From Breznakibacter xylanolyticus (GTDB lineage: Bacteria; Bacteroidota; Bacteroidia; Bacteroidales; Marinilabiliaceae), in assembly GCF_003254275.1 (NCBI RefSeq), contig NZ_QKZK01000011.1, positions 62,001 through 126,000 on the forward strand: DNA of 64,000 nt. The letters run 5' to 3'. The notes below the pieces were generated by a model. The model saw only the letters and a list, made by a program, of their open reading frames with translations. It ran no database searches and was not told the DNA's origin. Shown in pieces: positions 23,853 to 32,235 of the stretch. The translations under genes were made by a program, and so were the position numbers. The first letter of the stretch is position 1; every line of letters starts with the position of its first letter.

Positions 23853-25705
23853 TGATAGGCAGTTATAATAACCGGGCGCTGACCATTTCAGTGATGGTGG
23901 TTCTTTTGGGACTCATTTTCATCATTAAGTTGTTCTTTATTCAGGTGCACGATGAGACCTATAAGTTGTCGGCCGATAGCAATACGCAGCGCATTTTGAC
24001 CCAATATCCGGCGCGGGGTCTCATTTTCGACCGCAATGGAAAGTTGCTGGTGTCAAACCAGCCGGTGTATGATATCATGATTGTTCCACGCGATGTGGAG
24101 CCTTTCGATACCTTGGATTTTTGCAAGTCGTTGAATATTCAGATGGATGATTTGCGCAAGATGTTTGTCGATTTGCGCAAGAGCATTCGTTCACGCAAGG
24201 TGTCGTCGTACAAGCCGTCGGCGTTTATCAAGCAGGTGTCGGCCGAGCAGTATGGCGTGTTTCAGGAGAAGGAATACAAGTTCAAGGGTTTCTTTGCGCA
24301 GCGTCGGACGTTGCGCAAATATGAGTATCCCGGTGCCGCTCACGTGATGGGGTATGTGGGGGAGGTCAACGAAGCGGGCATCAAAAAGGATCCCTATTAT
24401 GTAATGGGCGATTACATCGGCATCAGTGGGATTGAGAATACATACGAGAGCTACCTGCGTGGCCGCAAGGGTGCCAAGGTGGTGATGGTAGATGTGCATG
24501 GCCGTGAAAAAGGGGCCTATCGCGACGGGCGTTTCGATACGGCTGCCATTGTGGGGAAGAACCTCACGCTTTCGCTCGACATTGATTTGCAGATGTACGG
24601 CGAGTTGTTGATGCAGAATAAAATAGGAAGCGTTGTTGCCATTGAACCTGCTACCGGTGAGATACTGGCCATGGTTTCAGCGCCATCGTACGACCCGGGT
24701 TTGCTGGTGGGCCGTGTGCGAAGTCAAAACTACACCTTGCTGGAAGGTGACCCCAATAAGCCGTTGTTCATCCGCCCCTTGCAGGCGCAGTACCCGCCGG
24801 GTTCGACCTTTAAAACGCTCAATGCCCTCATTGCTTTGCAGGAGGGGGTGATTACCGAAGATACACGCATTCCCTGTTCGATGGGGTATCATTTAGGATC
24901 ACTTAAAGTGGGATGCCATGCCCATCCTAGTCCGCTGAATTTGCCACAGTCCATTCAGCATTCATGCAATGCCTATTATTCGGCCGCATTTCGCAAGATT
25001 CTCGATAATCCCAAGTACAATTCGCCTAAGGAGGGGCTTGAGCATTGGAAAGATTATTGTGTGAAGTTCGGGTTGGGGTATCGGCTCGAAACCGATTTTG
25101 CCTACGAAAAGCGCGGTTTTATTCCCAATGCCGAGTATTACAACAAAGCCTATCGTGGGTCGTGGAACTCGGTGACGGTGATTTCGTTGGGCATTGGGCA
25201 AGCTGAATTGTTGCTCACGCCCATTCAAACGGCCAACATGACCACGGCCATCTGTAATCGGGGTTATTATTACACGCCTCATGTGGTGAAGTCCATCGAG
25301 GATGAAGATATCGATCCCCGTTTTAAGGAGAAACATTTTACAGGCATCGACGAACGCCATTTTACACCTGTGCTCGATGGGATGGAGCGCGCCGTGTGGG
25401 GCGATGACGGGGGAACGGCGCGGATTGCGCAAATCGATAGCATCCGTTTGTGCGGCAAAACCGGCACGGCGCAAAACCCGCATGGGAAGGATCACTCCAT
25501 CTTTATTGCTTTTGCGCCTCGCGAAAATCCCAAAATTGCCATTGCAGTGTATGTCGAGAATGCTGGTTTTGGTGCCACTTATGCCGCCCCGGTGGCCAGT
25601 TTGATGATTGAAAAATACCTGAACGGACAAGTGAGCGAGAAACGCAAATTTCTGGAAGAACGCATGGTGAACGCGAATTTGATAGGTAATGCTGTCGCGC
25701 AGTAG
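23849..25705 (+). CDS. mrdA: Penicillin-binding protein 2 (elongasome transpeptidase)
   Basis: Class B PBP that cross-links lateral peptidoglycan, working with RodA, 618 residues. One membrane helix (about 11-32) is followed by the pedestal domain (PARGLIFDRNGKLLVSNQPVYD) and the transpeptidase domain. The three active-site motifs are present: Ser319-Thr-Phe-Lys, Ser372-Cys-Asn and Lys537-Thr-Gly-Thr. The start codon overlaps the mreD stop. Between this gene and rodA lies a 195-bp gap with a dispersed repeat, unusual inside this operon. Confidence 0.97.
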   Translation: MMIGSYNNRALTISVMVVLLGLIFIIKLFFIQVHDETYKLSADSNTQRILTQYPARGLIFDRNGKLLVSNQPVYDIMIVPRDVEPFDTLDFCKSLNIQMDDLRKMFVDLRKSIRSRKVSSYKPSAFIKQVSAEQYGVFQEKEYKFKGFFAQRRTLRKYEYPGAAHVMGYVGEVNEAGIKKDPYYVMGDYIGISGIENTYESYLRGRKGAKVVMVDVHGREKGAYRDGRFDTAAIVGKNLTLSLDIDLQMYGELLMQNKIGSVVAIEPATGEILAMVSAPSYDPGLLVGRVRSQNYTLLEGDPNKPLFIRPLQAQYPPGSTFKTLNALIALQEGVITEDTRIPCSMGYHLGSLKVGCHAHPSPLNLPQSIQHSCNAYYSAAFRKILDNPKYNSPKEGLEHWKDYCVKFGLGYRLETDFAYEKRGFIPNAEYYNKAYRGSWNSVTVISLGIGQAELLLTPIQTANMTTAICNRGYYYTPHVVKSIEDEDIDPRFKEKHFTGIDERHFTPVLDGMERAVWGDDGGTARIAQIDSIRLCGKTGTAQNPHGKDHSIFIAFAPRENPKIAIAVYVENAGFGATYAAPVASLMIEKYLNGQVSEKRKFLEERMVNANLIGNAVAQ

Positions 25706-25734
25706 TTTAAGAGTGGAAGAGTGGAAGAGTGCTG

Positions 25735-25790
25735 GCAGCTAATATGACGAAACAAATCCAAAGTCCCCCGTTGGGGGATGAGAGGGGCTT
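25735..25790 (+). repeat. Dispersed intergenic repeat, copy 2
   Basis: Reads GGCAGCTAATATGACGAAAC, then AAATCC and AAGTCCCCCGTTGGGGGATG, ending GAGGGGCTT. It is the inverted counterpart of 1849-1904. It is preceded by AGAGTGGAAGAGTGGAAGAG (about 25710-25730), the complement of the pyrimidine-rich tail seen at copy 1. It splits mrdA from rodA and lies 110 nt before the rodA start. Confidence 0.75.
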
Positions 25791-25899
25791 ATTATAGATA
25801 CATGAAATATTCATGACGAAGCACCATCGACACAGGAGGATTATAAATCCTCGTTGTCTTGCGTCTTGATAATCATGCCTTAATACTTTTTATAGACAC

Positions 25900-27324
25900 A
25901 TGAAACAAGGGAACCATAGCGCATTGCGCAAATTCGATTGGGTGACCGTCATCCTTTTTTTGATGCTGATTGTTTTCGGGTGGCTCAATCTTTATGCGGC
26001 CAACTTTAATCCCGAAAATCCGGTGTTTTTCGATACCGGCAAGGAGTACTTCAAACAGCTGATGTGGATTGGGTTCTCCTTTGGGTTCATTTGGTTGATT
26101 TCGCTCACCGACAGTAAGTTCTTTGTCGAGTTTGCATATATCTTTTATGGCTTAACCATTTTTCTGCTCATTGTGGTTTTGTTGTTTGGTAAGGAAGTGA
26201 ACGGCGCCAAGGCGTGGGTCGAATTTGGGCCGTTGCGGTTACAGCCGGCCGAGTTTACCAAGGTGGCCGTGAGTCTTTCGCTGGCGCGTGCCATGAGCCG
26301 TTTTGGCTTTTCGTTTCATCGCTGGAGTCATTTGTTTAAAATTGGGGGTATTTTGTTGTTACCCATCTTGTTGATTTTTTTACAAAACGATACCGGGTCG
26401 GCCTTGGTGTATTTTGTGTTTGTGCTCATGTTTTATCGCGAAGGGCTGAGCCCCCTCATTTTGGTGGCTGGCGTCATTGCGGCGGTGGTGGCCATCATGG
26501 CTTTTTTGATTGATTTGCCCGTTGTGTTTTTAATCATTGGCGCTTCGTTGTTGCTTTATGTGTTGTACAAACGCGGCTTTCAGGTGGTGAAACAATCGCT
26601 GGTGATTGCTGCTGTGGTGATGGGGGGCGGTTTTTTACTCAGCCTCACGGGGCTTTACAAATGGAGCCTTTTTTATGCTGTGGCCATCACGTTGCTGGCT
26701 CTGTCGGGGTGGATGCTTTATCGTCGTTTTGCCAAAAAAGAAAAATACCTGCAGGTAGGCGTGTTGATGATGTGGATGGCCGTGGCGTTGGCTTTTTCGT
26801 CTGAATATTTTTACCATAATATCTTATCTCCCTATCAATTGACGCGCATTGAAGTGTTGTTTGGCCTCAAAGAAGATTTGCTGGGAGCCGGGTACAACGT
26901 CAATCAGTCGAAAATTGCCATCGGGTCGGGCGGCCTGGTGGGAAAGGGATTCTTGCAAGGTACGCAAACCAAGTTCAACTTTGTGCCCGAGCAGAGCACC
27001 GACTTCATATTTTGTACCGTGGGCGAGGAGTGGGGGTTTGCCGGAACCAGCCTGGTGGTGATATTATTTGTGGCTTTGCTCTTGCGACTTATCTATCTGG
27101 CCGAACGACAACATTCGGCATTCAGCCGCATTTATGGATACTGCGTGGCCTGTTTGGTGTTTTTTCACCTGGCCATCAATGTGGGCATGACCATTGGGTT
27201 GGCGCCCGTCATCGGCATCCCGTTGCCGCTGTTTAGCTACGGGGGCTCTTCGTTGTGGGGTTTTTCACTTTTGTTGTTCGTGTTCCTCAAGCTCGACACC
27301 AACCGCACTGAATTGATCCGCTGA
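25900..27324 (+). CDS. rodA: SEDS peptidoglycan glycosyltransferase RodA
   Basis: Ten-helix SEDS-family glycan polymerase of the elongasome, 474 residues, a little longer than the 370-420 typical of Proteobacteria. Family blocks: GAKAWVEFGPLRLQPAEFTKVAVSLSLAR, QNDTGSALVY, GLVGKGFLQGTQTKFNFVPEQSTDFIFCTVGEEWGF and the C-terminal IGIPLPLFSYGGSSLWGF. The extra length lies in the middle (about 190-290), where additional hydrophobic segments are found; this is usual in Bacteroidota. It is separated from mrdA by the repeat element and may have its own promoter. It converges on the GH1 gene. Confidence 0.96.
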   Translation: MKQGNHSALRKFDWVTVILFLMLIVFGWLNLYAANFNPENPVFFDTGKEYFKQLMWIGFSFGFIWLISLTDSKFFVEFAYIFYGLTIFLLIVVLLFGKEVNGAKAWVEFGPLRLQPAEFTKVAVSLSLARAMSRFGFSFHRWSHLFKIGGILLLPILLIFLQNDTGSALVYFVFVLMFYREGLSPLILVAGVIAAVVAIMAFLIDLPVVFLIIGASLLLYVLYKRGFQVVKQSLVIAAVVMGGGFLLSLTGLYKWSLFYAVAITLLALSGWMLYRRFAKKEKYLQVGVLMMWMAVALAFSSEYFYHNILSPYQLTRIEVLFGLKEDLLGAGYNVNQSKIAIGSGGLVGKGFLQGTQTKFNFVPEQSTDFIFCTVGEEWGFAGTSLVVILFVALLLRLIYLAERQHSAFSRIYGYCVACLVFFHLAINVGMTIGLAPVIGIPLPLFSYGGSSLWGFSLLLFVFLKLDTNRTELIR

Positions 27325-27378
27325 CGATCGTTCGCATCCCCAATCATCTGCGCCAGCTCAAAGGCTTGTGTGGGATGA

Positions 27379-27450
27379 TGAATTTCCACGTGTGAAAAAT
27401 TATTTTCCACACGTGGAAATTTTTTTTCCACACGTGAGAATTCTCATCCC
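27379..27450. terminator. CACGTG-rich bidirectional terminator between rodA and GH1
   Basis: TTTCCACGTGTG and CACACGTGGAAA form a 12-13-bp stem around an A/T loop, followed by eight T residues on the plus strand. A third related half, CCACACGTGAGAA, follows at once and could pair instead, so two alternative hairpins are possible. Confidence 0.7.
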
Positions 27451-27473
27451 CTGCCGTGGGAATTGGCCACCGG

Positions 27474-28808
27474 TCATTTGAGGAATTGCCGGAACCACTT
27501 TCCCGAATCCTTAATGGTGCGCTGCTGGGTGATAAAGTTGTTGTGTACCAATCCAAAACGAGGAGTGAAACCCTCCCTCCACTCAAAGTTATCCACCAGT
27601 GTCCATGCAAAATAGCCGTGTATGGGTAGTTTCTTTTTTTTGATGCCATCTTTGACGATGTGCAGGATGGTGCGGTGGTAGTCGCGCCGCTGATGGTCGT
27701 GAATATGTCCGCCCATGGGGAAATCGGGAAAGCACACCCCGCTCTCGGAGAGGATGATGCTTTTGATTTGCGGATAACGACCGTAGAAGTCGAGCAGATG
27801 TTGCAGGCCTTTGGGATAGACATCCAGATCCATCAGATTGAGCTTGGCCTTGCGCGAGGCCGGTGCCACCTCTTCGGCAAACAGAATGGGTGGCGTGATG
27901 CTGAAGCGGGTCACGATGCGGAAGTAGTATTGCAAACCAATGAAATCGAAGTCGAAGGCCATCATTTCGGTATCGCCCGGCCGCATGTAGCGTCTGATGA
28001 GGTGCAGCGCCGGCATGGCGTCGGTGGGGTAGCCCATGCCCAGCAGGGGTTCGAGGAAGAAGCGGTTGAGCAGTGCCTCCACCCGGCGTGCGGCACCCCG
28101 GTTGAGCGGGCGATCGTCTACATGTTCGATGTACGAGCACGAGAGTGCCACGCCCACCTTGGCTCCATCGACCATCTCGCGGATGATGCGTCCCCCTTGT
28201 GCCATGCACAGTACGGCATGGTGCGCAGCCGGTAAAAATGCCCCGATGCCCGTACGCCCCGGGGCATGGTAGCCCATAAAATAGCCCATGCCCACAAAGG
28301 TCATTGGTTCATTCATCACAATCCAATGCTTCACCCGGTCGCCAAACAGGCGGGCGCAGGTGCGCGTGTAGTGGGCAAAGTGGCCTATGATATCGCGGTG
28401 CGTCCATCCGCCTTTCGCCTCCAGCTCCTGGGGTAAATCCCAATGGTACACGGTCACCCAGGGCTCCAGTCCGTTTGCCAGGCAGCAGTCGATCACCCGG
28501 TTATAAAATGCCGCCCCTTCGGGATGGGGCTCACCGGTGACATCGGGCAGCAGGCGCGGCCATGAGATGGAGAAGCGAAACACCCCAAAGTTTAGGCGGG
28601 CGGCCAGGGCAACGTCTTCTTCGTAACGATGATAAAAGTCGCAGGTGTCGCCCGGGCGATCGCCGTTTTTGATAATGTCGGGGCGCCCGGTAAATGCGTC
28701 CCATATCGAGGGGGCTTTGCCGTGCAGATGTGCCGCCCCCTCGTTTTGAAAGGCACTGATGGTGACGCCCCACTTGAAGTCGGGGCCAAAATCTGTTTTT
28801 CGGAGCAT
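27474..28808 (-). CDS. GH1 beta-glucosidase
   Basis: Retaining beta-glycosidase of family GH1, 444 residues, cytoplasmic (no signal peptide). I chose the ATG at 28808 (MLRKTDFGPDFKWGV) over an upstream GTG at 28850. The acid/base is Glu167 in HWIVMNEPM and the nucleophile Glu355 in IILSESGVC, where most relatives read ITENG. Other GH1 blocks are FRFSISWPRLLPD, YHWDLPQELEAKGGW and FAWTLVDNFEWREGFTPRFGLVH. It lies 44 bp after the NADH dehydrogenase gene on the same strand. The substrate is probably a beta-glucoside such as cellobiose; the family also includes galactosidases and fucosidases. Confidence 0.94.
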   Translation of the reverse strand: MLRKTDFGPDFKWGVTISAFQNEGAAHLHGKAPSIWDAFTGRPDIIKNGDRPGDTCDFYHRYEEDVALAARLNFGVFRFSISWPRLLPDVTGEPHPEGAAFYNRVIDCCLANGLEPWVTVYHWDLPQELEAKGGWTHRDIIGHFAHYTRTCARLFGDRVKHWIVMNEPMTFVGMGYFMGYHAPGRTGIGAFLPAAHHAVLCMAQGGRIIREMVDGAKVGVALSCSYIEHVDDRPLNRGAARRVEALLNRFFLEPLLGMGYPTDAMPALHLIRRYMRPGDTEMMAFDFDFIGLQYYFRIVTRFSITPPILFAEEVAPASRKAKLNLMDLDVYPKGLQHLLDFYGRYPQIKSIILSESGVCFPDFPMGGHIHDHQRRDYHRTILHIVKDGIKKKKLPIHGYFAWTLVDNFEWREGFTPRFGLVHNNFITQQRTIKDSGKWFRQFLK

Positions 28809-28852
28809 TTGTTTTGTGTCGTCTGCCCAAATGTACCTGCCTGCCGGCACAG

Positions 28853-30148
28853 TTACGTTAACTCGCCGTTAAGTTTGTGGCCGTCGTCGCGATGAATGAT
28901 GAGTCGCAGCGACTGGTCGAAGGTGATGTAACTCCACAGCCAGTTGAGAAATACAAACAGCCGGTTTTTGACACCCAGGATGGCCATCAGGTGCACAAAC
29001 ATCCACACGTACCAGGCAAAAAAGCCAAAAAAGGTAATGCCCGGCAGGTCGGCCACAGCCAAATGGCGCCCCACGGTGGCCAGTGACCCGGGGTTGCGGT
29101 AGCGGAAGGGGCGCAGGTTTTGATGCTTTTGCATGCGAATGAAGTTGCGTGCCAGGTTGCGTGCCTGCTGAATGGCCACTTGCGCCACTTGCGGATGGCC
29201 TTTGGGCGTGGCGTCGGTGATCATGGCGCTGTGGTCGCCCACCACAAAAATAGTGTCGCTGCCCGCCATGCGATGGAAGGCATCTACCCGGATGCGCCCG
29301 TTGGGCAGAATGGCCTCGGCCGGGATGCCGGGCATGGACGCCCCCTTGATGCCCGCAGCCCAAATGAGGGTGCGGGTGGGAATGCGTTCTCCGTTGCTGA
29401 GCACCACTTCGTGATTGGTGTAGTCGTTTACCTGCGTGTCGAGGTACACTTCTACCCCCAGTTTGTGGAGGTAACGCAACGATTTGGACGACGATTTGGG
29501 GCTCATCCCCCCCAGTAACCGTGGGGCAGCTTCGATGAGTACAATGCGGATGCGGCTGGTGTCCAGTTCTCGGTATTCTTTGGGGAAGATGTGTTTCTTC
29601 ATCTCGGCCAGGGCGCCGGCCACTTCGGTGCCGGTGGGCCCGCCGCCCACAATCACCAGGTTGAGCAGCTGTTGTTGCACGGCCTTGTCTTTCTCCAACA
29701 GGGCATTCTCCAGATGGTTGAGGATGCTGTTGCGCAGCGTGAGTGCTTCGGTGACCGACTTCATGGGAAAGGCTGCCGCCTCAATGTTTTTGAGCCCGAA
29801 GTACGACGTTTGTGCCCCCGCAGCCACCACCAAGTAGTCGTAATGGCAATCGCCCGAGCGGGTGTGCACCATTTTGGCCGTGGGGTCGATGCCCGTCACT
29901 TCAGTGATGCGCAGGTAAGCGTTTCCCTGACGCTGAAACAGTTTGCGCAGCGGGAATAGGATGGCGCTGGGCTCGATGCCCGCTGTGGCCACCTGGTAAA
30001 ACAGGGGTTGAAACTGGTGATAATTGTTCTTGTCGATCATCACCACCTGATAATTGCTGTGGGCCAAACTCTTGGCCAGGCTGATGCCCGCAAAGCCCCC
30101 GCCCACAATGACGATGCGCTTTTGGTTGGTTTCCGGTATTTGTAGCAT
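28853..30148 (-). CDS. ndh: Type II NADH:quinone oxidoreductase
   Basis: Single-subunit, non-pumping NADH dehydrogenase on the inner face of the membrane, 431 residues. The FAD Rossmann motif is RIVIVGGGFAGISLAKSLA (11-29), and the NADH motif is LVIVGGGPTGTEVAGALAEMKKHIFP. FAD also contacts DTIFVVGDHSAM. Two hydrophobic segments near the C-terminus (GITFFGFFAWYVWMFVHLMAIL and FVFLNWLWSYITFD) are typical of NDH-2 and hold it on the membrane. It lies upstream of the GH1 gene on the same strand. Confidence 0.94.
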   Translation of the reverse strand: MLQIPETNQKRIVIVGGGFAGISLAKSLAHSNYQVVMIDKNNYHQFQPLFYQVATAGIEPSAILFPLRKLFQRQGNAYLRITEVTGIDPTAKMVHTRSGDCHYDYLVVAAGAQTSYFGLKNIEAAAFPMKSVTEALTLRNSILNHLENALLEKDKAVQQQLLNLVIVGGGPTGTEVAGALAEMKKHIFPKEYRELDTSRIRIVLIEAAPRLLGGMSPKSSSKSLRYLHKLGVEVYLDTQVNDYTNHEVVLSNGERIPTRTLIWAAGIKGASMPGIPAEAILPNGRIRVDAFHRMAGSDTIFVVGDHSAMITDATPKGHPQVAQVAIQQARNLARNFIRMQKHQNLRPFRYRNPGSLATVGRHLAVADLPGITFFGFFAWYVWMFVHLMAILGVKNRLFVFLNWLWSYITFDQSLRLIIHRDDGHKLNGELT

Positions 30149-30585
30149 GTATAAATGGTTGTGTGTTTGTGTTGCTTTTCAACCACAGGAGGGGGGCATT
30201 TGTTCAATTTGAGATTTTTAAGTCTTTTGTTGTGTTTTTTGATGTATGGTGTTAAGAAGTTGATAACCAATGTTTGCATCGCCTGTTGCTGACGTATGCC
30301 TGCATTCTTTTTGGGCTTCGTATTCGCCCGGTGGTGTTGTAGCCCTTTATCTGCGTTTGTATGTCCCATGGCTTTCTGTCGCCCTGGTGGGGGGTAGGAC
30401 TGATGTTTTTAGGGTTTATTGCATAAAATGACCTGTTTTTAATTAAAATAGGTTGAAAATCAGGGTGTCGACTCCCAAACTTTAACAATGAATTTTGAAT
30501 ATTAATACCAGTTAGATGGGGTGGCAGATATTTTTGTATCGTTATCAAAAAGGGAAAATACAAACACAAATAAAAGGTACAAAAC
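30149..30585. other. Divergent intergenic region, no gene
   Basis: The 437-bp gap is AT-rich. A TATTTTTG box at 30529-30536, about 50 nt before the next gene, could be the -7 element of the secreted-protein gene; no matching -33 box is seen. Short open frames here lack protein features. Confidence 0.5.
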
Positions 30586-31185
30586 ATGAACACAAGTATG
30601 TTGAAAAGGGGATGGATGGCTTTGGTTTTTGCAGCAGTAACAGTATCGGCTTTTGCCAAAGACGATGTGGTGGTAAAAACTTATCGCAATACCGACTATG
30701 CCATTGTGTCGGCCGTGTTTGGCGAGAGCGACAACTACCGCGTGGCCATTAAAGACGATTTGGGCAACCTGATTTACCGTAGTGCCAAAATCAGCAACTC
30801 TAACATGTTTCAGCGTCTGGTTGATTTAAGTTCGTTGGCCGATGGCGTTTACCACGTGTATGTGGTGAACGATGGCAGTCGTCGCGTGAGCACCTTCGAG
30901 GTGAGCAACGGCCGTTTGGTGGAAGAGAAAAAGAACAATGCCAAAACTGATGCCGCCTTTTTGCTCCGCGGCAACGAGATGTTGTATGTGCGCCACATCA
31001 ACCCCGCTAAAAGCTACTCGGTAATGGAGATCACCAACGAACGCGGCGAAATGGTTTACACCAACGAGCTCCCCGCCCGCGAAGTGTACAACGGCCTGTA
31101 CAAAGTAAGCAACCTCCCCAAAGGAAATTATACCGTTTCGGTGGCCACGGGTAACCTTTCGCACCGTTATGAGTTTAGCAAATGA
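30586..31185 (+). CDS. Small secreted protein with two tail-like beta repeats (DUF3244-like)
   Basis: A 199-residue exported protein; the signal peptide is residues 1-25 (ending SAFA). The mature part has two similar beta-rich halves (about 27-108 and 115-199), each ending like a sorting-type C-terminal domain: LADGVYHVYVVNDGSRRVSTFEV and LPKGNYTVSVATGNLSHRYEFSK. This resembles DUF3244-type periplasmic proteins of Bacteroidota, which have no known function. It is single, between its own promoter-like box and a strong terminator. The codon use is biased (GCC, AAC, GGC), which hints at high expression. Confidence 0.75.
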   Translation: MNTSMLKRGWMALVFAAVTVSAFAKDDVVVKTYRNTDYAIVSAVFGESDNYRVAIKDDLGNLIYRSAKISNSNMFQRLVDLSSLADGVYHVYVVNDGSRRVSTFEVSNGRLVEEKKNNAKTDAAFLLRGNEMLYVRHINPAKSYSVMEITNERGEMVYTNELPAREVYNGLYKVSNLPKGNYTVSVATGNLSHRYEFSK

Positions 31186-31210
31186 TGATTGATTAAGTGA
31201 GTTGAATGAG

Positions 31211-31246
31211 ACGGCGCCGGGAGGATTTCCCGGCGCCTTTTTTTTA
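31211..31246 (+). terminator. Strong terminator of the small secreted protein gene
   Basis: GGCGCCGGGA, loop, TCCCGGCGCC then eight T residues. It is a 10-bp GC-rich stem about 27 nt past the stop. Confidence 0.9.
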
Positions 31247-31357
31247 CTTAGGCAAATTTTAACCCGTCAGCAAGGGGCGGCTCTTTAGACGATGGGGTGT
31301 TTTAAAGTTATGGAAGGTGGTTCTGTTAATACTTGGCAAAGTTTTAGTGGTTCACTA

Positions 31358-31392
31358 TTTTGTGAATTACGCCTTGATCTGTATTATCTTTG
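31358..31392 (+). promoter_or_regulatory. Possible promoter of the higBA pair
   Basis: TTTTG (31358-31362) and TATCTTTG (31385-31392) are separated by 22 nt, slightly longer than usual. The toxin ATG follows at 31419. Confidence 0.4.
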
Positions 31393-31418
31393 TACCGTGA
31401 AACACTTGATAATATGGT

Positions 31419-31732
31419 ATGGACATCACATTTGATAAGGAGTATTTGCGAGAAATGTACCGTACAGGTAAAACAACCGACAAAAAGCACCGTTTTCAGT
31501 CTGCCATTATCCGCAAATACTATGAGTGATCGACTTAATGATTAATCTTCCCGATACATTGGCTTTGATGAAGTACCATTCGTTGAACTACGAAAAACTT
31601 AAAGGCGACAAATCTGGTGTGTCATCCGTGAGAGTAAATGACCAATACCGTATTGAGTTCGAAGACAAGACATTTGAAAACAAAATGATAGCTACAATAT
31701 GCAACATAATCGATTTGTCAAACCATTATTAA
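31419..31732 (+). pseudogene. higB: HigB/RelE-type toxin with frameshift
   Basis: Reading from ATG 31419 gives MDITFDKEYLREMYRTGKTT..IIRKYYE and then a TGA near 31527. The family sequence continues in another frame from about 31526: VIDLMINLPDTLALMKYHSLNYEKLKGDKSGVSSVRVNDQYRIEF, ending TICNIIDLSNHY. Joined, the two parts make a normal HigB toxin (an mRNA interferase) of about 104 residues. A single-base loss next to TATGAG at 31521-31526 would explain it. Restart at the GTG (31526) would make only the C-terminal two thirds. Sequencing error or programmed frameshifting cannot be excluded. The antitoxin follows after 9 bp. Confidence 0.8.
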
Positions 31733-31741
31733 TGAAAAGTT

Positions 31742-32086
31742 ATGATTGCTGTTCCAGGTGTTGAGCCGAATATGATTGCAAACAACCTCGAACCGTTTGA
31801 ACCCACCCATCCGGGCGAAGTGTTGAAAGACGAAATTGAATATCGGCGGATTTCGCAGCGTAAACTGGCCGCTGCAATGAATGTACCTTACACCTTGCTC
31901 AACGAGGTGTTAAATGGCAAACGTCCCGTTAATACCGAATTTGCCTTGCTTATTGAAGCTGTGGTGGGTTTACCTGCCGAACCCTTGCTTAAAATGCAGG
32001 CGAGTTACAACATTGTGGTAACCAAACGCAATTCTGATTTTATGAATAAGTTAAGCAAAACTCGCAAAATGACGGCCACACTCTGA
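31742..32086 (+). CDS. higA: HigA-type XRE antitoxin
   Basis: DNA-binding antitoxin and repressor of the higBA pair, 114 residues. The helix-turn-helix is RISQRKLAAAMNVPYTLLNEVLNGKRPVNTEFALLIEAVVG, after the family's PFEPTHPGEVLKDEIEYR. I kept the ATG at 31742 because relatives start with a similar short MI.VxGVEPxMIANNL segment. It appears intact although its toxin is frameshifted. A terminator follows 40 nt after the stop. Confidence 0.92.
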   Translation: MIAVPGVEPNMIANNLEPFEPTHPGEVLKDEIEYRRISQRKLAAAMNVPYTLLNEVLNGKRPVNTEFALLIEAVVGLPAEPLLKMQASYNIVVTKRNSDFMNKLSKTRKMTATL

Positions 32087-32126
32087 TGATTGAGGGGATA
32101 ATAGTCGTGTGTGTAGCCTTGATATC

Positions 32127-32178
32127 TAAAACCCACAGCTCCAAAACGATTCCGTTTTTGGGCTGTGGGTTTTTTATT
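32127..32178 (+). terminator. Terminator after higA
   Basis: AAAACCCACAGCTCCAAAA pairs with TTTTTGGGCTGTGGGTTTTTT around a short loop. The stem is over 15 bp and ends in a T-run. Confidence 0.85.
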
Positions 32179-32235
32179 GATGTCATAACTCCGTTCAATA
32201 CAAGTCATTGATGGGCGTGAGATGATGACCGATCC

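Noticed and set aside
31526-31732. A stand-alone 68-residue toxin starting at GTG 31526
   Set aside because: The missing N-terminal third of HigB is found just upstream in another frame, so the better reading is a frameshifted gene.
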